Part shown: positions 15,854 to 22,941 of the stretch, in pieces | Position numbering within the stretch: position 1 is the first letter of the stretch | How the letters are laid out: every line of letters begins with the position of its first letter | Assembly: GCF_014650675.1 (NCBI RefSeq) | Contig: NZ_BMVK01000020.1 | Span: 1 to 64,000, forward strand | Reading direction: 5' to 3' | Source of the DNA: Streptomyces anulatus | GTDB lineage: Bacteria > Actinomycetota > Actinomycetes > Streptomycetales > Streptomycetaceae | DNA length: 64,000 nt | Program-made: the position numbers and the translations under genes | Notes under the pieces: model-generated | Databases searched by the model: none | Told to the model about the DNA's origin: nothing | What the model saw: only the letters and a program-made list of their open reading frames with translations

Positions 15854-16797
15854 ATGGATACCCAGCAGGTTAGCGCGCCCTCGCGCGCCCCGTCCGCCGG
15901 TGTTGTACACATCAATATCCGGCTCACCGACGGCTACTCGATCATCTCCAACCGGCTTTCCCAGCACCGGGACATGTCCCTGCTGGCCATCGGCCTCGGC
16001 ACCCACATCCAGTCGCTGCCCGCCGGGCGGCGCATCGGTGTCAAGGCCCTCGCCGCGATCTTCCCGGAGAGCGAGGCGCGCATCGCCGCCGCGCTGCGGG
16101 AGTTGGAGCGCCACGGGTTCCTGCGCCGCATCCGCGAGCGCGTCCAGGGTGGGCGGGTGGCCACGCGTACGGAGTCGTACAACCACCCGGAGGCGGCTGC
16201 CCGGCGAGCGATTCCCCAGCTCGTGCGTGTGCCGGAGCCGGTGCAGGAGCAGGTGCCGGAGCCCGTACCCGTATCGGCGTCCGAGCCCGTCGTCGTACGG
16301 GAGCCCGCCCCCGCGCCACCCGCTCCTGCCCCCGCCCCCGCCCCCGCGCCCCGGCTCGTGCCGTCGGCCGCCGCGCCCAAGCCGCCGCCCCCGCCGTTGC
16401 CCTTCCCCCGCAGGCCCAGTGCCCCCTTGTTCGACGAGGCCGCCCGCCTGCTCGCCGGGCTCCATGTCTCCGCGCCCCTGTTCGCCCTCTCCGAGGTGGA
16501 CGTGGAGCGGCTCACCCCCGGGGTCGCCGCCTGGCTGGAGCGGGTGTGCGGCCGGACGCGGTGCGGGTCGCGCTCACCGATGATCCGCCCGTACCCCTCC
16601 GGCACCCGGCGAAGCTGGTGCGGCACCGGCTCGTCGCGCTTCTTCCGCCGCCCGTGCCCGCCGCCGTGCCCGTCGTCCCGCTCCAGAACTGCGACGACTG
16701 CGACCGGGCCTTCCGGTCGCCCGTGCCGGGGTGCTGCGGGGAGTGCCGCGATGTCCGCGCGTACGCCGACGACGAGCCGTGCCTGCTCGGCGCGTGA
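15854..16797 (+). pseudogene. Helix-turn-helix protein split by an apparent -1 frameshift
   Basis: The first frame starts MDTQQVSAPSRAPSAGVVHI and holds a replication-initiator-like winged helix (LAAIFPESEARIAAALRELE) and a long Pro/Ala-rich linker. It runs to ERVCGRTRC. Near 16544 the reading must shift: another frame continues RPDAVRVALTDDPPVPLRHP and ends with the zinc-like NCDDCDRAFRSPVPGCCGEC and stop at 16795-16797. In relatives I recall, the linker, the VRxALT segment and the Cys cluster lie in one frame. One missing G in the run at 16542-16544 explains the break. It may be a real pseudogene or a sequencing error in a G-run; an intact product would be about 314 residues. Without the shift the first frame reads on to 16885. 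Confidence 0.7.
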
Positions 16798-17325
16798 TCA
16801 GGCGATGCGGTCGCAGACGCTGTCCGTGGCGACCACCGGGCCCGTCACGGTCTTGCTGCCCGCCGGGCTGATGCCGATCGTGTAGACGCCGTCGACGACG
16901 TACATCCCCCGCGCGAGGTTGCCGTCCCCGACGCCCACCAGCACCGGGCCCACCACCCGCCAGAACTGGGCCCCGGAGGCGTGCGCGTCGACCACGGCGG
17001 AGCCGCTCACGTCGGCGTCGTAGTGGGCCCCGGTCTCCTTGTTCGTCACCCGGACCACGAGATCGCCCTTGTACGCGCTCCGCGTGACGCCCTCGGCGGG
17101 CGGGGGCAGTTCGCGCCGTACGACCTCGTCCACGATCGGCTCGCCGTGGAGGGCGAACGCGCACCGCTCGCCCGCCGCGACGTCCCAGGGGGCCGAGGGG
17201 GCCGGTTCCCAGCCGGAACCCTGCGGAGGGGCGGTGGCGGGGGCCGCTGCCGCCGCGTGGCCCGTGCCGAGTGTCATCACGGCCACGCAGGCCGTGCCTA
17301 GCGCGACTGGAACGATGCTGCGCAT
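16798..17325 (-). CDS. Secreted protein of unknown function
   Basis: The 175-residue protein has a signal peptide (MRSIVPVALGTACVAVMTLG, then GTGHAAAAAPA) and a mature domain with two Cys (GERCAFALHG and DSVCDRIA), probably a disulfide. Segments such as YKGDLVVRVTNKETGAHYDA suggest a beta-sandwich. I do not recognise the family. The ATG at 17325 has GGGGAG 6 nt upstream. Its stop abuts the stop of the convergent HTH gene with no gap. Confidence 0.75.
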   Translation of the reverse strand: MRSIVPVALGTACVAVMTLGTGHAAAAAPATAPPQGSGWEPAPSAPWDVAAGERCAFALHGEPIVDEVVRRELPPPAEGVTRSAYKGDLVVRVTNKETGAHYDADVSGSAVVDAHASGAQFWRVVGPVLVGVGDGNLARGMYVVDGVYTIGISPAGSKTVTGPVVATDSVCDRIA

Positions 17326-17504
17326 GAGAACTCCCCGAAGTCGGAGGCCGTCGGCCGGAGGCCGGGGCCGCGTTCGCCGAAGCATGCGCCGGGCCGCTCA
17401 CCAAAGGCTCACCACGACATGGGCCGGGCCGGAGGGCCTGCGGGCAGGGGCGGTCCGTGCGACCTCCGTTTCCCCGGGGTGCGTCGGGGCGGGGTGCGGT
17501 GCGT

Positions 17505-17960
17505 TCAGCCGTGATCGCCGCGGTGGTGATCCACGAGGCGGGTGAGCAGGTCGATCAGGTTCTGCCGGTCGGCCTCGGGCAGCGGGGCGAGGAACTCGTC
17601 CTGGGCGGCGGCGAGCAGCCCGTCGAGGTGGGTGAGTTCCCTCCGGCCCGCCGGGGTGATGGTGATGACGTTGCGTCGGCGGTCCTTCGGGTCGGGTGCG
17701 CGCTCCAGGAGTCGCCTTTCGGCGAGGTCGTTGACCGTCGCCACCATGTCGCTGCGGTCGATCCCGGTGCGGCGGCCGAGGTCGGCCTGGCTGGACGGGC
17801 CGTACTCCTCCGCCGCCGCCAGCAGGGCGTAGTGGTAGCGCCGCGCGCCGGCCCCCGTCAGCTCTTGATCCACGATCCGGTTGGCGGCCAGCGCCGCCTG
17901 GTTGACCAGCCTGCTCGACAGCGCGCGCAGCCGCTGCGGCGTCTTATGTTCCGTGTCCAC
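17505..17960 (-). CDS. MarR family transcriptional regulator
   Basis: The 151-residue protein shows the MarR winged helix: YALLAAAEEYGPSSQADLGR, RTGIDRSDMVATVNDLAERR and the wing ERAPDPKDRRRNVITITPAG. MarR proteins are dimeric repressors released by small ligands. It is divergent from an epoxide hydrolase gene, the expected target. The 150-nt gap has two palindromes suited to it. The GTG at 17960 begins MDTEHKTPQRL. Confidence 0.9.
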   Translation of the reverse strand: MDTEHKTPQRLRALSSRLVNQAALAANRIVDQELTGAGARRYHYALLAAAEEYGPSSQADLGRRTGIDRSDMVATVNDLAERRLLERAPDPKDRRRNVITITPAGRRELTHLDGLLAAAQDEFLAPLPEADRQNLIDLLTRLVDHHRGDHG

Positions 17961-18017
17961 GGACGCAATGTAACAACTCGTTGGCCGAACCCACGATCGA
18001 GCGTATGGTGGGTCGAG

Positions 18018-18036
18018 CCAACGTTGGTGCTACCAA
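18018..18036. promoter_or_regulatory. Candidate MarR operator
   Basis: Two overlapping palindromes lie in the divergent gap: CCAACGTTGG (18018-18027) and TTGGTGCTACCAA (18024-18036, odd centre). Short symmetric sites near the start of both genes fit MarR autoregulation and control of the epoxide hydrolase. Assignment is by position only. Confidence 0.45.
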
Positions 18037-18110
18037 TGATGTGGGTGAGTGGTCGTGGATCACGTCGACCGTCATGAGATCACCGGCCCCGTATCCCTGG
18101 AGAAAACATC

Positions 18111-19193
18111 ATGATCAAGCCGTTCCGTATCGACATTCCCCAGGCCGACCTCGACGACCTGAACGACCGGCTCTCCCGCACCCGCTGGCCCAACGAGATC
18201 GCCGACGCCGGGTGGGACTACGGCTTCCCGCTGGCGCGGCTCAAGGAGCTGGCCGACCACTGGCACACCGGGTACGACTGGCGCGCGCACGAGACCGCGC
18301 TCAACGAACTTCCGCACTTCACCACCGAGATCGACGGCCAGAACATTCACTTCGTCCACGTCCGGTCCCCGAGACCGGACGCACTCGCGCTGATACTCAC
18401 CCACGGCTGGCCCGGCTCCTTCCTGGAGTTCCTCGACGTGATCGAGCCGCTGGCGCGCGACTTCCACCTGGTGATCCCGTCCATCTCGGGCTACGGCTTC
18501 TCCGGGCCGACCCACGAACGCGGCTGGGACCTGGTCCGGGTCGCACGGGCCTGGGCCGAGCTCATGCGCCGGCTCGGGTACGAGCGCTACGGCGCGCAGG
18601 GCGGCGACTTCGGATCGGGCATCTCCATGACGCTCGGCGCGGTGGCCCCCGAACGGGTGGTCGGGGTGCATGTCAACTACCTGCCGACCCGGCCGGACCC
18701 GGAGGCCGGCATCGACCTGTCCGAGGCGGACGAGGCCCGGCTGGACCAGGTCAGGCGGCTTATGGCGAGCCGTCCTCCGTACCAGGCTCTGCAGGCCGCC
18801 ACCCCGCAGACGATCGGCTACGCGCTGACCGACTCGCCCGTCGGCCAGCTCGCCTGGATCGCCGAGCGCTTCGCCCAGTGGACGGACCCCCGTTCGCCGA
18901 TCAGCGACGAGCGGATGCTCACCGACGTCTCGCTGTACTGGCTGACCGCCACCGCGGCTTCCTCGGCGCGGCTGCACCGCGAGGCGGCGCGGGGGACCGA
19001 GCCGTGCCCGGTGCCGGTGGGCGTGGCCGTTTTCGCGCACGACATCACGCAGTCGGTGCGACCGCTGGCCGAGCGGCTGTACGACATCCGGCACTGGTCG
19101 GAGTTCGACCGGGGCGGTCACTTCGCCGCGATGGAGGTGCCGGAGCTGTTCGCCGAGGACGTCCGGGACTTCTTCCTCGCCCGCCTCTCGTAG
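18111..19193 (+). CDS. Epoxide hydrolase, alpha/beta hydrolase family
   Basis: The 360-residue enzyme has the N-terminal EHN region (FRIDIPQADLDDLNDRLSRT, RWP) followed by the hydrolase core. Oxyanion motif HGWPGS is at 98-103, nucleophile elbow GGDFGS has Asp near 166, and the catalytic His is in RGGHFAAMEVPEL near 337. The family opens epoxides to diols via an aspartyl-ester intermediate. The ATG at 18111 follows GGAGAAAACATC. It is divergent from a MarR regulator that probably senses a toxic substrate. Confidence 0.92.
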   Translation: MIKPFRIDIPQADLDDLNDRLSRTRWPNEIADAGWDYGFPLARLKELADHWHTGYDWRAHETALNELPHFTTEIDGQNIHFVHVRSPRPDALALILTHGWPGSFLEFLDVIEPLARDFHLVIPSISGYGFSGPTHERGWDLVRVARAWAELMRRLGYERYGAQGGDFGSGISMTLGAVAPERVVGVHVNYLPTRPDPEAGIDLSEADEARLDQVRRLMASRPPYQALQAATPQTIGYALTDSPVGQLAWIAERFAQWTDPRSPISDERMLTDVSLYWLTATAASSARLHREAARGTEPCPVPVGVAVFAHDITQSVRPLAERLYDIRHWSEFDRGGHFAAMEVPELFAEDVRDFFLARLS

Positions 19194-19266
19194 CGGCGGA
19201 CTTACTCCTCGTCCGCCTCGGGCAGCGGCGGACCTCTTCCCGCCCGCCTCGGGCAGCTGCCGCCGG
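19173..19266 (+). repeat. Three imperfect 32-nt tandem units across the epoxide hydrolase stop
   Basis: Units start near 19173, 19205 and 19236. The shared core is CCGCCTCGGGCAGC in units 2 and 3; unit 1 reads CCGCCTCTCGTAGC and contains the stop codon TAG. The duplication begins in the last codons of the gene and runs into the gap before the BTAD gene. Confidence 0.6.
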
Positions 19267-19314
19267 GACGCCGGAGGGGTGGTCCCGCAGGCGGGGACGG
19301 CTGATGCTTTCCCG

Positions 19315-20652
19315 ATGGAATTCCAGTTGCTCGGGCCCTTCGCCGTCCTCGACCGGGGGCGGCCCGTGCTCGCGGGGCTGCGCCGTCAGGAGCGGTGTCT
19401 GCTGGCCGTCCTCGCCCTGGAGGCGGGCCGGACCGTTCCGACCGGCAGGCTCATCGACCTGCTCTGGAACGGCGAGGCTCCGGCCGGGGCCCGGTCCACC
19501 GTGCACACGTACATCGGCAGGCTGCGCGCCGCCCTCGGGCCCGGCGGCGTACATCTGGAGACGGGGAACGACGGCTACCTCCTCCGACCCGACGGTCACG
19601 TGATCGACGCCCGCGCCTTCGAGGACGGGGTACGCGAGGCGGCGGCGGCCGTGGACGACGAGGAGCGGGTGCTCCGCTACGACCGGGCGCTGGAGCTGTG
19701 GCGGGGCGAACCGCTCGCGGACGTCGCGGACGAGGCCCTGCGCGACCGGATCGGCCGGCCGCTCGCCGCGCTGCGGCTGTCGGCGGCGGAGGAGCGCGCC
19801 CGGCTCCTCCTCTCGCTGGGGCGGCACGAACGCGTGGCCGCCGAGCTTCCCCCGCTCGCCGAGGAGCACCCCGAGCGGGAACGCCTCGTCGCGGACAGCA
19901 TGGTCGCCCTGCACCGCAGCGGGCGGTCGGCGGACGCGCTCGGGCTCTACCGGGCCACGCGCAGCGCCCTGCAGTCCGCCTTCGACGCCGAGCCGGGGCG
20001 GGACCTGCGGGCCCTGTACGAGCGGGTACGCCGGGACGACCCGGCCCTGCGGCGGCCTTTGCCACCCACGTACGCCGTCCGGGTGCGGGGCGAGTGGCTG
20101 CCGTGGAACACCAGCGGGGACCCCGCCCTGGAGTTCTGCAACACCTACGCCGGATGGGGCGGCGAACGGCTGCCCGGCTCGGAGTGGCTGCGCGGCTACC
20201 GCACGCTCGCGGTCTGGGCCGGACATCTGGACCTCCTCGACGACCGTACGGTCACCCGGCTGCTGCGGAGGGCGGAGGAGCGGCCCGAGGAGGCGAGCGC
20301 CGTACTTGCGGGAGCACGGGAGTTCCGGAGCGCGCTGTACGGCTGTCTCACCGAGGAGCGCGGCCGGGGCGACGGCGGGGCGTTCGCCCGGGTCGCCGAG
20401 GTGATCCAGGACGCCATGCGCCGAGCGGTCTTCGTCCAGGACGAGGACGGCCTCGGGCGCTGGAGCCCGCACCCGGAATCCGGGGCCCGGCTCCCGCTGT
20501 ACGCCGTGGCCCAGCGCGCCGCGGACCTGCTCGCCGACCCCCGCCGCCTCACCGTCCGGGTCTGCCCGGGGAAGGGCTGCGGGTGGCTCTTCCTCGACGT
20601 GGGCGGCCGGCGTCGCTGGTGCAACATGGGCGTCTGCGGGCGGGCGGAATGA
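19315..20652 (+). CDS. BTAD regulator fused to a CGNR-type zinc finger domain
   Basis: The 445-residue protein opens with an OmpR-like DNA-binding domain (FQLLGPFAVLDRGRPVLAGL, PTGRLIDLLWNGEAP) and a BTAD helical domain to about residue 240 (YDRALELWRGEPLADVADEA). An ABATE/CGNR module follows (GDPALEFCNTYAGW) with the zinc region VCPGKGCGWLFLD and RRWCNMGVCGR at the end. BTAD with winged helix is the SARP core of antibiotic-pathway activators; CGNR domains are DNA-binding-like partners with stress associations. The canonical CGNR tetrad reads CGR here. The ATG at 19315 is in a weak context; a GATGCT just upstream might be a -10 box of a leaderless mRNA. Confidence 0.82.
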   Translation: MEFQLLGPFAVLDRGRPVLAGLRRQERCLLAVLALEAGRTVPTGRLIDLLWNGEAPAGARSTVHTYIGRLRAALGPGGVHLETGNDGYLLRPDGHVIDARAFEDGVREAAAAVDDEERVLRYDRALELWRGEPLADVADEALRDRIGRPLAALRLSAAEERARLLLSLGRHERVAAELPPLAEEHPERERLVADSMVALHRSGRSADALGLYRATRSALQSAFDAEPGRDLRALYERVRRDDPALRRPLPPTYAVRVRGEWLPWNTSGDPALEFCNTYAGWGGERLPGSEWLRGYRTLAVWAGHLDLLDDRTVTRLLRRAEERPEEASAVLAGAREFRSALYGCLTEERGRGDGGAFARVAEVIQDAMRRAVFVQDEDGLGRWSPHPESGARLPLYAVAQRAADLLADPRRLTVRVCPGKGCGWLFLDVGGRRRWCNMGVCGRAE

Positions 20653-20677
20653 AGTCGTGAAAATTATTCGGGCGGCG

Positions 20678-20704
20678 TGTCGATCGGGCCCGGTCCCGTT
20701 CGTC
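20678..20704 (+). promoter_or_regulatory. ECF42-like promoter before the YCII gene
   Basis: TGTCGA (20678-20683) and CGTC (20701-20704) are separated by 17 nt, matching the -35 TGTCGA and -10 CGWC pattern I recall for ECF42 sigma factors. It lies 60 nt before the YCII gene, whose downstream neighbour is an ECF42-type sigma factor. This implies a positively autoregulated pair. Confidence 0.5.
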
Positions 20705-20763
20705 GTCATCGTGTAGGGCGACCCGCACGGCGGGCGCGACACACAGGCGAGAAGGAGCCGACC

Positions 20764-21114
20764 ATGAAGTACATGCTGCTGATCCACAGCGGGGCCGTCG
20801 ACGAGCAGGGCGGCGCACCCCAGTGCACCGTCGAGGACTGGATGGCCTACGACAAGGACGTACGCGACGCGGGCATCCATGTCTCCGGGGAGTCGCTGGC
20901 CGATCTGGTGACCGCGACCACCGTGCGGGTCTCACCGGCCGGGGAGCGGACCGTGACGGACGGGCCGTTCGCCGAGACGCGGGAGCTGCTGGGCGGGTTC
21001 CTCGTGATCGACGTGCCCGACCTCGACGCCGCCCTCGACTGGGCCGCACGCTGTCCCGGCTCGCGGGACGGCGGCTCGGTCGTCGTCCGGCCGGTCGCGG
21101 ACTTCGGGGCCTGA
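20764..21114 (+). CDS. YCII/DGPF domain protein
   Basis: The 116-residue protein has the family pattern MKYMLLIHSGA, then ERTVTDGPFAETRELLGGF with the DGPF tetrad at about 66-69 and a ferredoxin-like ending. These proteins are the usual genomic partners and targets of ECF42 sigma factors; their chemistry is unsettled. The ATG at 20764 has AAGGAG upstream. The sigma factor gene starts 6 nt after its stop. Confidence 0.92.
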   Translation: MKYMLLIHSGAVDEQGGAPQCTVEDWMAYDKDVRDAGIHVSGESLADLVTATTVRVSPAGERTVTDGPFAETRELLGGFLVIDVPDLDAALDWAARCPGSRDGGSVVVRPVADFGA

Positions 21115-21119
21115 GAGCC

Positions 21120-22460
21120 GTGCCGGGCGAGGGTGGCGAGGCGGGGGAGCCGGACAGGGCGGGCGAGGGTGTGTCCCCGGGGGAGGGCCGCGAGACCGCC
21201 GAAGCCGTCGAGGCGGTGTTCCGGGAGGAGCGCGGGCTGCTGCTCGCCTCCCTCGTCCGCCGGTTCGGGGACCTCGACCTGGCCGAGGAGGTGACGTCCG
21301 AGGCGATCGAGGCCGCGCTGCGGCACTGGCCCGCCGAGGGCGTCCCCGCCCGGCCCGGAGCCTGGCTGCTGACGACCGCCCGGCGGCGGGCGGTGGACCG
21401 GCTGCGGCGCGACCGGGCGTACGCCGCCCGGCTCGCCGTCCTCGCCGCCGACGCGGAACGTGCCGAGCCCGCCCCCGCCCCGGACGTGTCCGGCTCAGGT
21501 CAGGGCTTCGGTTCCGGTTCCGGCTTCGGCTCCGATGAACTTCCGGACGAGCGGCTTCAGTTGTTCTTCACCTGCGCCCACCCCGCCCTCGCCGCCGAGG
21601 ACCGCACCGCTCTGACCCTGCGCTGCCTCGCCGGGCTCACCACACCCGAGGTGGCGCGGGCGTTCCTCGTGCCGACGGCGACCATGGCCCAGCGCATCGT
21701 GCGGGCCAAGAAGAAGATCCGCGAGGCCCGGATCCCGTTCCGGGTGCCCGGCCCCGACGAACTGCCCGGGCGGCTGCCCGGAGTCCTCCAGGTCGTCTAC
21801 TCGGTCTTCACCGAGGGGTACGCGGCCAGCTCGGGTCCCCGTCTCCAGCGGCTCGACCTGGCCGAGGAGGCGATCCGGCTGGCCCGGATACTGCGCCGCC
21901 TGCTGCCCGCCGAGCGGGAGAGCGCCGGGCTCCTCGCGCTGCTGCTGCTCGTCCACGCCCGGCGCGACGCGCGGACCGGGCCGGAGGGCGAGCCGGTGCT
22001 CCTGGAGGACCAGGACCGGGGGCGCTGGGACCGGCCGATGATCGAGGAGGGGCGCGCCCTGGTCGTCCGGGCGCTGACCGGCGGGCCGGCCGGGCCGTAC
22101 GGGGTGCAGGCCGCCATCGCCGCCCTGCACGACGAGGCGACGGACGTGGCGGCCACGGACTGGCCGCAGATCGTGGCCCTGTACGACGTGCTCCGCACGC
22201 TCACCCCGTCCCCCGTGGTGGAGGTGAACCGCGCCGTGGCGGTGGCGATGCGGGACGGGCCGGGGGCCGGTCTCGCGCTGCTCGACGCGTTGGCGGGGGA
22301 GCCCCGGCTGCGGGCGTACCCGCCGTACGCCGTGGCGCGGGGGGACCTGCTCGGCCGGCTGGGGCGGGACGGGGAGGCCGCTGCCGCCTACCGGGAGGCG
22401 CTGGAGCTCGCGGGCACCGAGCCGGAGCGGGCCGCGCTGCGCCGGAAGCTGGGGGAGTAG
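21120..22460 (+). CDS. ECF42-type sigma factor with C-terminal TPR-like extension
   Basis: The 446-residue protein has sigma region 2 (EAVFREERGLLLASLVRRFG, DLAEEVTSEAIEAALRHWPA) and region 4 (LTLRCLAGLTTPEVARAFLV, TATMAQRIVRAKKKIREARI). A 250-residue helical part then ends in an alpha-solenoid-like EAAAAYREALELAGTEPERA. This is the DUF6596/TPR architecture of ECF42, in which the C-terminal part is needed for activity. No anti-sigma gene is adjacent, as in that group. The GTG at 21120 is the first in-frame start after the YCII stop; a GTG near 21168 is an alternative. A Gly/Ser run (GSGQGFGSGSGFGS) sits between regions 2 and 4. Confidence 0.88.
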   Translation: MPGEGGEAGEPDRAGEGVSPGEGRETAEAVEAVFREERGLLLASLVRRFGDLDLAEEVTSEAIEAALRHWPAEGVPARPGAWLLTTARRRAVDRLRRDRAYAARLAVLAADAERAEPAPAPDVSGSGQGFGSGSGFGSDELPDERLQLFFTCAHPALAAEDRTALTLRCLAGLTTPEVARAFLVPTATMAQRIVRAKKKIREARIPFRVPGPDELPGRLPGVLQVVYSVFTEGYAASSGPRLQRLDLAEEAIRLARILRRLLPAERESAGLLALLLLVHARRDARTGPEGEPVLLEDQDRGRWDRPMIEEGRALVVRALTGGPAGPYGVQAAIAALHDEATDVAATDWPQIVALYDVLRTLTPSPVVEVNRAVAVAMRDGPGAGLALLDALAGEPRLRAYPPYAVARGDLLGRLGRDGEAAAAYREALELAGTEPERAALRRKLGE

Positions 22461-22470
22461 CAGCCGGACC

Positions 22471-22500
22471 GTGGTGTTCCTACAGCAGCAGGAACACCAC
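22471..22500. terminator. Bidirectional terminator between convergent genes
   Basis: GTGGTGTTCCT (22471-22481) pairs with AGGAACACCAC (22490-22500) through a loop of 8 nt. It starts 10 nt after the sigma factor stop and includes the last codons of the convergent membrane protein gene. Confidence 0.75.
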
Positions 22501-22857
22501 GACCACCGCGAACGCCACCACCAGCACCCCGTAGAGGTTGATCTTCCACTTCGGGATCTCGTACGTCTCACCGGCCAGGGCCTTCGCCCTGATCTTCTCC
22601 ATGTCCGGCCGCATGGCCACGATCAGAAGGGCCAGGGAGAGCAGCGAGACGGAGAAGATGATCAGCGCCTCCACCTCCGAGTGGTCGCGTGCGCGTCCGA
22701 ACCCCAGGACGGTGACCGCTCCGATGGCGGGCGCGATCAACGAGCAGACCGTCGCCCTGCGATTCCTGAAGCAGTAGTGGACCGCCGCCAGGAACAACGC
22801 GGACGCGGCCACCGCCACGATCCACCACTGGCCCGTCGTCAAAGTCTCCGCCTGCAC
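22480..22857 (-). CDS. Small membrane protein next to the ALF-repeat protein
   Basis: The 125-residue protein has three or four hydrophobic helices: TGQWWIVAVAASALFLAAVH, ATVCSLIAPAIGAVTVLGFG, ALIIFSVSLLSLALLIVAMR and INLYGVLVVAFAVVVVFLLL. A charged cytosolic loop (PDMEKIRAKALAGETYEIPK) separates the last two. I do not recognise the family. The GTG at 22857 has GAGAGGGCGA before it; a start at 22902 would add 15 residues. It follows the 1130-residue protein on the same strand with an 84-nt gap, so the two probably form a unit. If the large protein has a membrane-active C terminus, this one could be its immunity partner. Confidence 0.7.
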   Translation of the reverse strand: MQAETLTTGQWWIVAVAASALFLAAVHYCFRNRRATVCSLIAPAIGAVTVLGFGRARDHSEVEALIIFSVSLLSLALLIVAMRPDMEKIRAKALAGETYEIPKWKINLYGVLVVAFAVVVVFLLL

Positions 22858-22941
22858 TCGCCCTCTCCCGTCCCTCGTGTACGCGGCGCGGGTGGGCGGC
22901 ACCGCGCTCGGTGCCGCCCACCCGCCGGAGTCATCGCCCGG

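Noticed and set aside
16310..16400. Repeat element in the Pro/Ala-rich stretch
   Set aside because: The repetition is codon-level low complexity of a linker (PAPAPAPAP), not a mobile or intergenic repeat.
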